Assembly: GCA_034506175.1 (NCBI GenBank)
Contig: JAPDQB010000006.1
Coordinates: 1 to 64,000, forward strand
DNA: 64,000 nt
DNA from: a candidate division KSB1 bacterium
GTDB lineage: Bacteria; Zhuqueibacterota; Zhuqueibacteria; Zhuqueibacterales; Zhuqueibacteraceae
Direction: 5' to 3'
Numbering within the stretch: position 1 is the stretch's first letter; every line of letters begins with the position of its first letter. Positions 34,682-44,022 of the stretch are shown here, in pieces. The position numbers and the translations under genes are program-made. The notes under the pieces are model-generated. The model had not been told where the DNA came from. It worked only from the letters and a program-made list of their open reading frames with translations, and ran no database searches.

Positions 34682-36256
34682 ATGAAAACCATTGCCAGTC
34701 GATCTTCCGTCGCCGCCCACAGTGAAGTCGGAAAAAAGTTTTTTCTCTTCGCCGCCATGTTTTGCCTCGTCGGCGCCGTCGGTTATTTTGTTTCGAAAGG
34801 CCAAACCATCGTGCTGATGGGCGGCGTCGTGGCGCTGGGCGCCGGTTATTTTCTTTTTAAAAAGCCGGAAGTTGCGACGCTGGTTTTTGCCGCCATTCTT
34901 TACGCCAATCTTGCCGTTATCGCTGTGCAGCTTTACAACGTGCCAGAAATCATCGCGGCTGGCGTCTCCGGACTACTGGTGTTGCCGCTGGCGAATTATC
35001 TGTTTGTTCGCCACGAAAAGCTGATCTTCAATCGCGGTTTTTTTTTGGCGCTGCTCTATGGCGTCGCGCTTGTGGCTGCTTCCCTGCTGGCGCGCGACAT
35101 GTCCATCGCCATGGCCGAGCTGGGCAACTTTGCCGTCGAAGGCTTGATTCTCTACTTTTTGCTTGTCAACGTCATCCGCGAGCTGCCGATCCTCAAGCGC
35201 GTGATCTGGACGCTGCTGCTCGTCGGCAGTGTTTTAGGCGGCCTCTCGATTTTTCAGGAGGTGACGAAAACTTACACAAACAATTATGGCGGCTTGGCGC
35301 AAAAAAGCGACAGCATTGATTACGACGAAGTCGATTACACCACCTACGGTGGCTCGCGCCGCGCCGGCGGTCCGCTGGGAAAGGAAAACCGCTACGCCCA
35401 GATCATGATCGTGATCTTGCCGCTGGCGTTGTGCATGGCTTATATCGAGCCGGCGCGCAAAATGCGGCTGGCCGCCCTTGCCGCCGCCGGGCTCATTCTG
35501 GGCGGCCTTGTGCTCACCTTTTCACGCGGGGCTTTTGTGACGCTCGCCGGCATGATGTTGATCACCGTCTTTTTGCGCTATATCCGGCCGATGCAAGCGC
35601 TTGTCGGCCTCGCCTTGCTGGTCCTGGTGATTCTCACCGTGCTGCCGGAATATGTCGAACGTGTCAGCTCGATGACGAATTTATCCTCGGTCGTCACGCA
35701 GGACAGTGAAGGCACACGCGAGGCCGACGGCTCGTTGCGCGGGCGTTTCGCACAGAATCTCGCCGCCATTCGCGTTTTTTTCGAGCATCCATTTTTGGGC
35801 GTCGGCCCCGGGCATTTCGCCAAATTTTATTCAGCGCGCTATGGCAACGAAATCGGCACCAAACGCCTCATCAGCAATCGCCGCGCCCACAGCCTGTACC
35901 TTGAAATGCTGGCTGATACCGGGCTGGCAGGCACCATCACCTTCATGCTCGTTGTTTTTTTTACCGTGCGCGGGCTGTGGCAGGCGCGCCGCCGCTTCAT
36001 GCCGGGCCGACCCGACCTCGTGCACATGGCCACGGCGCTTTTGCTCGGCATTTTCGGATATTTCGGCACCGCAATGTTTTTGCATCTGTCGTATCAGCGG
36101 TATTACTGGTTTTTAATGGCCCTTGCCGGCGCCGCGCTTTTAATTTTTGAAAAAGAAGCGGTAAAAAGCCCCCTGGCGGAAAATCGCGTGGCCGAAAAAA
36201 AATTACTCCAGGTTCGCAGTGATAACTTGACACGAGTGATGAACGCCTCGTTGTGA
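34682..36256 (+). CDS. O-antigen ligase / Wzy-type polymerase
   Basis: The 524-residue membrane protein has about 12 spans and a large periplasmic loop with the Wzy_C/O-antigen ligase signature LGVGPGHFAKFYSARYG followed by NRRAHSLYLEMLADTGL at about 375-410. Enzymes of this family polymerise lipid-linked repeats or ligate the chain to an acceptor. I take the ATG at 34682; a TTG six codons earlier is possible. It pairs in function with the flippase at 30037. Confidence 0.88.
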   Translation: MKTIASRSSVAAHSEVGKKFFLFAAMFCLVGAVGYFVSKGQTIVLMGGVVALGAGYFLFKKPEVATLVFAAILYANLAVIAVQLYNVPEIIAAGVSGLLVLPLANYLFVRHEKLIFNRGFFLALLYGVALVAASLLARDMSIAMAELGNFAVEGLILYFLLVNVIRELPILKRVIWTLLLVGSVLGGLSIFQEVTKTYTNNYGGLAQKSDSIDYDEVDYTTYGGSRRAGGPLGKENRYAQIMIVILPLALCMAYIEPARKMRLAALAAAGLILGGLVLTFSRGAFVTLAGMMLITVFLRYIRPMQALVGLALLVLVILTVLPEYVERVSSMTNLSSVVTQDSEGTREADGSLRGRFAQNLAAIRVFFEHPFLGVGPGHFAKFYSARYGNEIGTKRLISNRRAHSLYLEMLADTGLAGTITFMLVVFFTVRGLWQARRRFMPGRPDLVHMATALLLGIFGYFGTAMFLHLSYQRYYWFLMALAGAALLIFEKEAVKSPLAENRVAEKKLLQVRSDNLTRVMNASL

Positions 36257-36333
36257 ATGGGCGTCCGCATAAATTGCCGATTGCCTTTAATTGTATAAAA
36301 TAAAACTTCGACAAGATTGGAGATTGTTGTTGC

Positions 36334-38496
36334 ATGAGCAAGGAGATTTGGTGCACGCTCGGGCCGTCGTCGTTGAATGACCGCGTGATCGGGCGGCTGG
36401 AAGAGTTGGGCGTCAGCTTGTTCCGCTTGAATTTGTCACACACCAAGCTGGAAAAAGTGGCGGAAATCGTGGAATTCATTCAAACCCGCACCAAAGTGCC
36501 GGTGTGTTTGGATTCCGAAGGTGCACAGATTCGAACCAGCGATCTCGCCGCCGGCAAGGTGGTGGTCCGCGAGAACAATATGATTCGCATTCATTTCAAA
36601 CGCGTGCCCGGTAACGCCACGGACATGAATTTCAATCCCGAAAACATCGCCAGACAATTGGAAATCGGCGACCTGCTCAAGATCGACGCCGAAGTTTTGA
36701 CGCAAGTCGTTGCCGTCGAAAACGAATGGGTCGTGCTCTGGGTGTTGAACGGCGGCGAAATCGGGCAAAATAAAGCCGTCACCGTGCTCGAACGTGATCT
36801 TGTCATGCCTGCCATGACCGACAAGGATCGCCAGGCTTTGGTCATCGGCAATAAAATGGGTGTTCGTCATGTCGCGCTTTCTTTCGCCAATCGCGCGGCC
36901 GACGTTGATGAAGTTCGCGCGCTGGTTGGCCGCGACACGATGGTCACCTCGAAGATCGAATGTTTGAACGGTTTACAAAATCTGCCGGAAATCACGGCCA
37001 AATCCGACGCCCTGCTCATCGACCGCGGCGACTTGTCGCGGCAGGTCAACATCGAAAAAATTCCGGCTTTGCAAAAAGACATCATCCGCCATGCCAAAGT
37101 CGCCGGCAAGAAAATTTATGTCGCCACCAATCTTCTGGAGTCGATGGTGACCTCGCCCAACCCCACACGCGCCGAAGTCAACGACGTGTTCAACACCCTG
37201 ATGGACGGCGCCGACGGCTTGGTGCTCGCGGCGGAAACCGCGATTGGCGCCTTTCCCGTTTCCGCGGCGATGATGGTGAAGAAAGTGATTTGTGAATATG
37301 AAAACAAGCAGAGCTGGAAGCAATTTCATTACACCGCGGCGCCGATCTCCACGCTGGTCGAGCCCCACGGCGGTTTGCTGATTCATCGCGAAGCGCGGCA
37401 CGCCGATCATTACGCTTTGCAAAACTTGCGGACTTTGCAAGTCCACGACACCGAATTGTTGGACTGCGTGCAAATCGCCAACGGGGCGTATTCGCCGCTT
37501 ACCGGCTTTATGAACGCTCAGGAGCTTGCCAGCGTGCTCGATCATCACCGGCTGCCCAACGGCTTGGCGTGGACCATGCCGATTGTTTTGCAGGCCGATG
37601 CCGCTGCGCTCGCCAATATTGCCGTCGGCGATTGCATCGCCCTCACCGACGCGAATGGAAAAATTCATGCGACCATGAACGTTTGCGAAATTTATGCGTT
37701 TGATTTTGCCGAAGTCGCGCAGAAATGGTTCGGCACCACCTCGCGAAAACATCCTTTTGTCGCCAGACTCGCCGATAACGGCGGCCATTTCGTTGCCGGA
37801 GACCTCACGCTGGTCGAGCCCATGCATTCAAGCTTGCAGCAATATGAATTGAGCCCGCGGCAAACCCGGCTGATCTTTGCGCAAAAAGGCTGGAGCCGGG
37901 TGGTGGGTTTTCAAACCAACTGCGTTCCCAATCGCCTGCAGGAATATGCGCAATTGCGCGCGCTCGAAGCGGCTCACGCTGACGGCTTGTACATCAGCCC
38001 CATGGTCGGCCCGCCACAAGCCGGCGATTTTTTGCCCGAGCCGATTTTTAAAAGTTATCAGCTTTTGCTCAACAACGGCGTTTACCCGGCTGGAAAAGTT
38101 TTGCTCGGTGCTTCGTTCAATTATCCGCGTTACGCCGGGCCCCGCGAGGCGGTTTTTAACGCCCTCTGTTTCAAGAACATGGGCTGCAGCCACTTCGTCG
38201 TCGAGCACGATCACGGCCGCTTTGACGGCTTTTATGATCAAGCGCAAACGCGCGAGCTCTTCAAAAGCCTCGGCGACCTCGGCATCACGCCGATTTTCTT
38301 CGACGCCATTGAATACAATCCCGATTCCAAAAAATACTTCGAATCCAAATCGGCCAAGACAACAGCGATGAGCGAAAAGGCGATTCAAGCGGCGCTGGCA
38401 AAAAAGGAAAATGTGCCGGATTGGATTCTGCGCGACGACGTGCTGGCAATGCTGCATAATGAAATCGCTGAGAATCGGCCCCTCTTTTACCTTTAA
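36334..38496 (+). CDS. Pyruvate kinase - ATP sulfurylase-like fusion
   Basis: Residues 1-325 are a pyruvate kinase catalytic core: FRLNLSH, CLDSEGAQIRT, TSKIECLNG, DRGDL and ATNLLESM...PTRAEV are present, while the C-terminal allosteric domain is gone. Residues about 335-715 are ATP sulfurylase-like (PUA-type N-part with HREARHADHYAL, then GLYISPMVGPPQAGDF and YPRYAGPREAVFNAL). However, the catalytic QTRNPxHRGHE block reads QTNCVPNRLQEY, losing both His, and GRDHAG reads EHDHGR. So sulfate activation by the usual chemistry is doubtful. Three sulfotransferase genes follow, which links it to sulfation. I know no characterised protein of this layout. Confidence 0.88.
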   Translation: MSKEIWCTLGPSSLNDRVIGRLEELGVSLFRLNLSHTKLEKVAEIVEFIQTRTKVPVCLDSEGAQIRTSDLAAGKVVVRENNMIRIHFKRVPGNATDMNFNPENIARQLEIGDLLKIDAEVLTQVVAVENEWVVLWVLNGGEIGQNKAVTVLERDLVMPAMTDKDRQALVIGNKMGVRHVALSFANRAADVDEVRALVGRDTMVTSKIECLNGLQNLPEITAKSDALLIDRGDLSRQVNIEKIPALQKDIIRHAKVAGKKIYVATNLLESMVTSPNPTRAEVNDVFNTLMDGADGLVLAAETAIGAFPVSAAMMVKKVICEYENKQSWKQFHYTAAPISTLVEPHGGLLIHREARHADHYALQNLRTLQVHDTELLDCVQIANGAYSPLTGFMNAQELASVLDHHRLPNGLAWTMPIVLQADAAALANIAVGDCIALTDANGKIHATMNVCEIYAFDFAEVAQKWFGTTSRKHPFVARLADNGGHFVAGDLTLVEPMHSSLQQYELSPRQTRLIFAQKGWSRVVGFQTNCVPNRLQEYAQLRALEAAHADGLYISPMVGPPQAGDFLPEPIFKSYQLLLNNGVYPAGKVLLGASFNYPRYAGPREAVFNALCFKNMGCSHFVVEHDHGRFDGFYDQAQTRELFKSLGDLGITPIFFDAIEYNPDSKKYFESKSAKTTAMSEKAIQAALAKKENVPDWILRDDVLAMLHNEIAENRPLFYL

Positions 38497-38580
38497 CGGA
38501 TTCCAATGGCGAAAATTCAATATGCGAAAAGGATTCGCCGGCATGATATCGTTGCGGCATAAACTTTTGAGAATTTTTTT

Positions 38581-39489
38581 ATGGTCACTTTTGATCGCCC
38601 CCTCATGATTACCTGCACCGGCCGCAGTGGCTCGACGGTTTTTTATCGCATCCTGGCCCGGCATCGCGACGTGGGGTTTCTTTCCACGCTCAATCAGCAA
38701 TTTCCCACGCAAACCTGGATGGGAATTTTTTCGCGAATGTATGCCATGCGGATGTTCAACCGCATCCGCGATCATCGTTTTTTTCCCAAACCGTTCAGCC
38801 CCTATAATTTCTGGCAGCAATATTTGCCGGGCGTTACGCGCCATGATCGGCCACTGTATCCGGAAGATGTGCCGGAAGCATCAATCGAGCCGTTGCGCCG
38901 TAAAGTTGCGACGATTCTCAAATTGCAGGGCAAAAAACGCTTCTTGATGAAAGTCACTGGCTGGGCGCGCATGGCGTATTTTGAACGTGTGTTCTCCGGC
39001 ATGCGTTTTATTTATCTCAAACGCCTGCCGCGCGACGTCGTGTCGTCGTGGATTCAAGCGGGCTGGCTGAATGTCACTGCCGCGCCGGACAGCGACAAAT
39101 GGGAGTGGGGCAAAATTCCTGAAGAATATCTCGACATTTGGCGCGACCTCGGCAGGAAACCGATTCTCGCGGCTGCAATTAAAACGCAATTGGACATCGA
39201 CGACATTCGCCGCAACATCGCGCTGTTTCCCGGCCGTTGCATCGAGGTAAACTACGAAGATTTTGTCAAGGCGCCGGTGCCGATTTTGCGTGAAGTGACA
39301 AAATTCTGCGAATTGGAATGGTATCCGGATTTCGAATCGCTGATCAGACGCACGGAAATCTACAACTTTGCCGACAAGTGGAAAAAATTCATGACCGAGG
39401 AAGAAGGCGAGCTGATCGCTGAGTTTTATGCCCGCGTCAACCGCCTCAAACATGCCCAGCGTCCGCAAATGGATTACCAGTTGGCGTGA
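38581..39489 (+). CDS. Sulfotransferase 1
   Basis: This 302-residue protein has the PAPS 5'-phosphosulfate loop as CTGRSGSTVFYRIL at about residue 12 and a 3'-phosphate motif region FIYLKRLPRDVVSSW at about 142. The family moves sulfate from PAPS to hydroxyl or amino groups, here probably on the exported glycan. It follows the pyruvate kinase-ATP sulfurylase fusion by 84 bp. No signal peptide is seen, so sulfation would occur on the cytoplasmic side. Confidence 0.88.
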   Translation: MVTFDRPLMITCTGRSGSTVFYRILARHRDVGFLSTLNQQFPTQTWMGIFSRMYAMRMFNRIRDHRFFPKPFSPYNFWQQYLPGVTRHDRPLYPEDVPEASIEPLRRKVATILKLQGKKRFLMKVTGWARMAYFERVFSGMRFIYLKRLPRDVVSSWIQAGWLNVTAAPDSDKWEWGKIPEEYLDIWRDLGRKPILAAAIKTQLDIDDIRRNIALFPGRCIEVNYEDFVKAPVPILREVTKFCELEWYPDFESLIRRTEIYNFADKWKKFMTEEEGELIAEFYARVNRLKHAQRPQMDYQLA

Positions 39490-39567
39490 AAGTTATCCGT
39501 ATAGCAAAAACATTTAAAATTTTAAATTGAAAACTTTCAATTTGAAGTTTTCAATTACGGTATTGAC

Positions 39568-40872
39568 ATGAGCGCCAATTTGATCACAATTGCCGAGCAT
39601 GAGCTGACTCGGTTTTTTTTCGCCATTACGCTGCTGCTCGTTTTTGCGCACAGTCTTGGCTACGTTTTCAACAAAGTCAAAATGCCCAAAGTCATCGGCG
39701 AGATTTGCGGCGGCCTGCTTTTGGGTCCCACCGTCCTGGGCGCTCTTTTTCCGAAAAGTTATGACTGGCTGTTCAGCGCATTCGAATTCGAAGGCAAGCT
39801 GCTTTCGCTCGTTTACTGGCTCGGCCTTGTGCTGCTGATGTTCGTCTCTGGTTTCGAAATCAAAATGTCGCTGGACCAGGACGACAAAAAAATCATCCTC
39901 GCGTTGCTCATCGGCTCGACGGTGCCGTTTTTCGCTGGCTGGATCGCGCCGTACTTTTTTGATTTTACGCCGCTGTTGGGCGCGAAGCAGAATATGCTGG
40001 CGCTCAAAATCGTCATTGGCATCGCCGTCGCCGTCACTTCCATTCCGGTGATCTCCAAAATCTTTCTCGATTTGAAGGTGATGCACACGCGCTTTGCCCG
40101 CATCATTTTGACCACCGCCACCATTCACGACGTGCTGCTGTGGGTGGCGCTGGCAATTGCCACAAGCCTCGTGAGCGCATCGAGCTATTCCGTGACGCAC
40201 ATCGTTTCCACGGTGGTCTTGTCGTTCGCTTTTCTCGGTGTGTCGCTCGTGGTGATGCCGAAAATTCTGCCGATTCTGACGGGCAACCGCTACAATCTCG
40301 TGCGCAAATCTTCCAGTGCCGGCTATATTCTTTTTCTCTGTTTTCTTTTTTCGGCAGTCGCCAGCCTGCTGAATGTCAACATCATTTTCGGTGCCTTCAT
40401 GGCAGGCGTGGCCATTGGCGTGCTGCCAGCCAGCTTCAACAAAGAGAAGGAACACGTCAAGGAAATCGCGCTGGCTTTTTTTACGCCGCTGTATTTCGCC
40501 ATCGTCGGCTTGAAACTGGATTTGTTGCGCCAGCTCGATCTCGAGCTTTTCTTGTTCTTTCTCTTGTTTTCGATGATTTTTGAAACCATTGGCACCCTCA
40601 CCGCCGCCAAATTATTGAAGACAGATTGGCTCACGAGCTTCAATTTTGCGGTGGCGATGAACACCCGCGGTGGCCCCGGCATCGTGCTGGCGACCATTGC
40701 CTACGATCTCGGTATTATCAGCGCCAAGTTTTTTGTAGCACTGGTGCTGATTGCGATATTTACTTCGCTGCTGGCGGGAACGTGGTTCAAATTTATTTTA
40801 AGCCGCGGCGGCGAGTTATTAAAAGAGACCGCCGGGCGTTTCGAGGTGCGTGAAAAAAGTTTTCAAATCTGA
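39568..40872 (+). CDS. Cation/proton antiporter (CPA2 type)
   Basis: The 434-residue protein has about 12 membrane spans and the CPA2 opening pattern KMPKVIGEICGGLLLGPTVLG. The middle of the protein has the unwound-helix motif region (FGAFMAGVAIG) and a conserved NTRGGPGIVLATIAYDLG. It would exchange Na+ or K+ for protons across the inner membrane. It sits between two sulfotransferase genes; a role in balancing charge during export of an anionic polymer is a guess. Confidence 0.88.
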   Translation: MSANLITIAEHELTRFFFAITLLLVFAHSLGYVFNKVKMPKVIGEICGGLLLGPTVLGALFPKSYDWLFSAFEFEGKLLSLVYWLGLVLLMFVSGFEIKMSLDQDDKKIILALLIGSTVPFFAGWIAPYFFDFTPLLGAKQNMLALKIVIGIAVAVTSIPVISKIFLDLKVMHTRFARIILTTATIHDVLLWVALAIATSLVSASSYSVTHIVSTVVLSFAFLGVSLVVMPKILPILTGNRYNLVRKSSSAGYILFLCFLFSAVASLLNVNIIFGAFMAGVAIGVLPASFNKEKEHVKEIALAFFTPLYFAIVGLKLDLLRQLDLELFLFFLLFSMIFETIGTLTAAKLLKTDWLTSFNFAVAMNTRGGPGIVLATIAYDLGIISAKFFVALVLIAIFTSLLAGTWFKFILSRGGELLKETAGRFEVREKSFQI

Positions 40873-40935
40873 GCTGTTTTATTGCTTCAGCAAACCGCGG
40901 GGTAAATTTCAGGTAGAAACGAGAGCAGCCATAAC

Positions 40936-41895
40936 ATGAAGAGTCTGACCGCATACTTGCAGCCGATTCGCCGGCGCATGGGCCTGCGATTCGTCATCGA
41001 TCGCAACGCCGATCATCGCCAGTCCATCTTTCTTGCCGGCACGGGCCGGAGCGGCGGCACATGGTTGTCCGAGATCATCAATCAACACAATGAATATCGC
41101 TTCATCTTCGAGCCATTTCACCCCAAACGCGCGCCCTGGATGAAGCCCTTCGGAGAACGCCGGTACATGCGGCCGACGGAGAATGATCCGGAATTTTTGA
41201 AGCTCGCCCAGTCGATTATAACCGGAAAGATTCGACACGCGTGGACGGAACGATTCAACCGGCGTTTGATCGCCGACCAGCGCTTGATCAAAGAGGATTA
41301 CGCCAATCTCATGATGAAGTGGCTTCGCCTCAACTTTCCCGGAATGCCGCTGATTCTTTTGCTGCGACATCCGTGTGCCATAGCGGCCTCTTTTGTCGCG
41401 CACCAATATAAGGGTGCCGTCATGCCTCTGCTCGATCAGGAGAAGTTGGTCGAGGACTTTCTGCATCCCTACGTGGACGACATTCGACGCGCCCGCGATA
41501 CTTTCGAGCGAACGATTTTCCTCTGGTGCGTGGAGACGCTTGTGCCTCTGCGCCAATGCCGCCCGGGAGAGATACACGTGGTTTTCTTTGAAAATCTCGT
41601 CCAACATCCGGAGGCCGAGATCGGAAAGCTGTTTTCTTATCTCGGCAAGAGCATGGAAGGTCTCGACTTTGAAAAGCTGAAGCTTCCCTCGCTCACCTCC
41701 AGAAAGGCAACCAGCGCCGTTTGGACCGGCGCCAACCGCATTGAAAGCTGGAAAAAGCAGGTGAGCAGCGAGCAGCGCCAGCGCGCTCTCGAAATCCTCA
41801 ATTTGTTTGGATTGGACTGCATCTACACGGACGATTCCATGCCCCGCGTGGAAGGAGCGCTCGAAATCATGAATGGCGAGCATGCCACGTGCTGA
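40936..41895 (+). CDS. Sulfotransferase 2
   Basis: The 319-residue protein begins, after a 35-residue lead, with the PAPS loop LAGTGRSGGTWLSEI and carries the 3'-phosphate motif as LLLRHPCAIAASF at about 138. It belongs to the same broad family as the proteins at 38581 and 43287 but is not a close copy of either, suggesting different acceptor positions. It ends 83 bp before the phosphatase start chosen here. Confidence 0.88.
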   Translation: MKSLTAYLQPIRRRMGLRFVIDRNADHRQSIFLAGTGRSGGTWLSEIINQHNEYRFIFEPFHPKRAPWMKPFGERRYMRPTENDPEFLKLAQSIITGKIRHAWTERFNRRLIADQRLIKEDYANLMMKWLRLNFPGMPLILLLRHPCAIAASFVAHQYKGAVMPLLDQEKLVEDFLHPYVDDIRRARDTFERTIFLWCVETLVPLRQCRPGEIHVVFFENLVQHPEAEIGKLFSYLGKSMEGLDFEKLKLPSLTSRKATSAVWTGANRIESWKKQVSSEQRQRALEILNLFGLDCIYTDDSMPRVEGALEIMNGEHATC

Positions 41896-41978
41896 ATGCT
41901 TGTGCCAATCGCTTCCAATCATTTCGCCAGCCGGTTGCGGCACACAGTGTTTCGTTGAAATTTCTTTGTCGTGCAGTA

Positions 41979-43250
41979 ATGCTGAAAAAACGAATTTTTC
42001 TTTACGGTTCCATTTTTGTTGGCATCTTGTTTTTGGGCTGTCTCCTCAGCAATTATTTTCTGAATCATGTCAACACCTCGTTGGTTTATTATGATTCGGG
42101 AAAGACGCTGACGATTGGAACGCACGCCGCCAAAAACACCTCTTTGCCGCTGTTGGCAGATGCAAAAGTTCGCAATGTCATTCTTTTCATCGGCGACGGC
42201 ATGGGCTTGAGCCAGATCACTGCGGCGCGCATCAATTTGCTGGGGCCGGACGGCAGATTTTATTTCGATCAGATGCCGGTGACCGGATTGGTGACAACCC
42301 ACGCCGCCGATGATTTGATCACTGACTCAGCGGCGGCGGGGACCGCGCTAGCCAGCGGCGTGAAAACCACCAACGGCAGCGTCGGCGTTGATGCCAGCGG
42401 CAAAAGCCATCTGACCATTCTCGAAGCAGCGCGCGACGCCGGTTTGTCCACCGGCCTGGTGACGACGACGCATTTGACTGACGCCACGCCGGCGGTGTTT
42501 GCGGCGCATGTGCGAAGCCGTGGCATGAAAGAAGAAATCGCGCTGCAGCTTTTGCGCGCGCGGGTGAACGTTTTGCTCGGCGAAGGCGAGTATTTTTATC
42601 CGAAAAGCGATCCGCGCAGCGCCAGAAAAGACGACGAGAACCCTCTGGCGCTCGCGAAGGAATTGGGCTACGTGGTCATTGAAAAAAGATCGGATGTGGC
42701 CGGCGCCGAGGCGGATTTCCTTCTCGGCCTGTTTGAAGACTTGACCACCGATCGCATGAAGCCGGCCCTGCAGTCAGAAAAAAATCCCCCGAGCCTGGCG
42801 GAATTAACTGCAAAAGCGCTGGAAATTTTAAACCGGAACGCGAAGGGATTTTTTCTGATGGTCGAAGCCGAGGGCGTGGACATGGGCTGCCACGCCAATC
42901 GCGTGGATTATTTCATTCATCATCTAAAAAATTTCGATGAGGCAGTCAAAGCCGGGCTCGATTTTGCGCTTCGCGATGGACACACGTTGGTGCTTGTCAC
43001 TGCCGATCACGAAACCGGCGGTTTGAATATTATCGGTGGCTCCCAAGTTGATAAAAAATTCGAGCTGGCCTGGGCCACTGACCGTCATACCGGTCAACCA
43101 GTGCCGTTGTTTGCCTTCGGACCGCACGCCATGCGATTCACCGGCTTGAAAGATAATACGGAAATTCCGAAGCTCGTGGCGGAATTGATGGAATTGGATA
43201 GCTTTCCCAAAAACTTTTCGCCCACAGAAATAGAAATCCAACAGAAATGA
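41979..43250 (+). CDS. Alkaline phosphatase
   Basis: I place the start at 41979 because the next residues form a membrane anchor or signal (FLYGSIFVGILFLGCLLSN); longer forms would put 30 unlikely residues ahead of it. The 423-residue protein has FIGDGMGLSQ (metal Asp), the nucleophile serine in TDSAAAGTALASG at about residue 100 and the TADHETGG metal site near 340, so it should be active outside the inner membrane. It may act on phosphorylated surface material or on nucleotides. Confidence 0.9.
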   Translation: MLKKRIFLYGSIFVGILFLGCLLSNYFLNHVNTSLVYYDSGKTLTIGTHAAKNTSLPLLADAKVRNVILFIGDGMGLSQITAARINLLGPDGRFYFDQMPVTGLVTTHAADDLITDSAAAGTALASGVKTTNGSVGVDASGKSHLTILEAARDAGLSTGLVTTTHLTDATPAVFAAHVRSRGMKEEIALQLLRARVNVLLGEGEYFYPKSDPRSARKDDENPLALAKELGYVVIEKRSDVAGAEADFLLGLFEDLTTDRMKPALQSEKNPPSLAELTAKALEILNRNAKGFFLMVEAEGVDMGCHANRVDYFIHHLKNFDEAVKAGLDFALRDGHTLVLVTADHETGGLNIIGGSQVDKKFELAWATDRHTGQPVPLFAFGPHAMRFTGLKDNTEIPKLVAELMELDSFPKNFSPTEIEIQQK

Positions 43251-43286
43251 AGCGCGCTGATCAAAAATTCAAACGGTAAAGGAGTT

Positions 43287-43919
43287 ATGAAATCCGCGCG
43301 AGTTCTTGACTCGCAGGAAAACAGCTTCCAATCATTTTTGCGTGACATGAATAATGATGTCATCACGATAGTTTCCGGCTTGCCGCGTTCGGGCACGTCG
43401 ATGATGATGCAAATGCTGGCAGCCGGCGGCCTGCCGGTTTTGTGTGATAATTGCCGCGCTGCCGACGAAGACAATCCCCGCGGCTATTACGAATTTGAAC
43501 GCGTCAAGCTGATCCGGCAGGATGTCTCGTGGCTTCCGCTGGCCAAAGGCAAAGCCGTCAAAATTATTTCGGAGCTGCTCAGACATTTGCCGCCGAATTA
43601 CAGCTATCGGGTGATTTTCATGCAACGGCGGCTCGAGGAAATTCTTGCTTCACAGCATGAAATGTTGATTCGCCGCGGCAGATTTGCCGGTCAGGGCGGT
43701 GACAAGGGAAGGATTGGGTTGTTTCACCGACATCTCACGCGCGTTGCCTCTTGGCTGAAAAAACAATCTCATTTCTCCATTTTGCGTGTTGATTATGGCG
43801 CGGTCATCGCCAATCCGACTGAACAGTCGAAAATGATTGCGCGCTTTTTGGACAACGCCATGGCGATCGAAGACATGGCGAGGGCAGTCGATCCATCGCT
43901 GTATCGACAGCGGCGTTAA
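43287..43919 (+). CDS. Sulfotransferase 3 (short)
   Basis: This 210-residue protein opens its domain with VSGLPRSGTSMMMQML, the P-loop-like PAPS motif of sulfotransferases, and has VIFMQRRLEEILASQHEML as the probable 3'-phosphate region. It is much shorter than the other two, at the low end for the family. The stop is followed by a 100-bp gap before the CotH gene. Confidence 0.8.
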   Translation: MKSARVLDSQENSFQSFLRDMNNDVITIVSGLPRSGTSMMMQMLAAGGLPVLCDNCRAADEDNPRGYYEFERVKLIRQDVSWLPLAKGKAVKIISELLRHLPPNYSYRVIFMQRRLEEILASQHEMLIRRGRFAGQGGDKGRIGLFHRHLTRVASWLKKQSHFSILRVDYGAVIANPTEQSKMIARFLDNAMAIEDMARAVDPSLYRQRR

Positions 43920-44022
43920 ATCCTGGCAGTTGTAAAAAATTTTTCCAAAGCGTCATGTTTTTACGCGCCGCCGCAGGATGCACGGTATAATGCAAGTTTG
44001 AAATTGTGGGCAAATATTCGAT

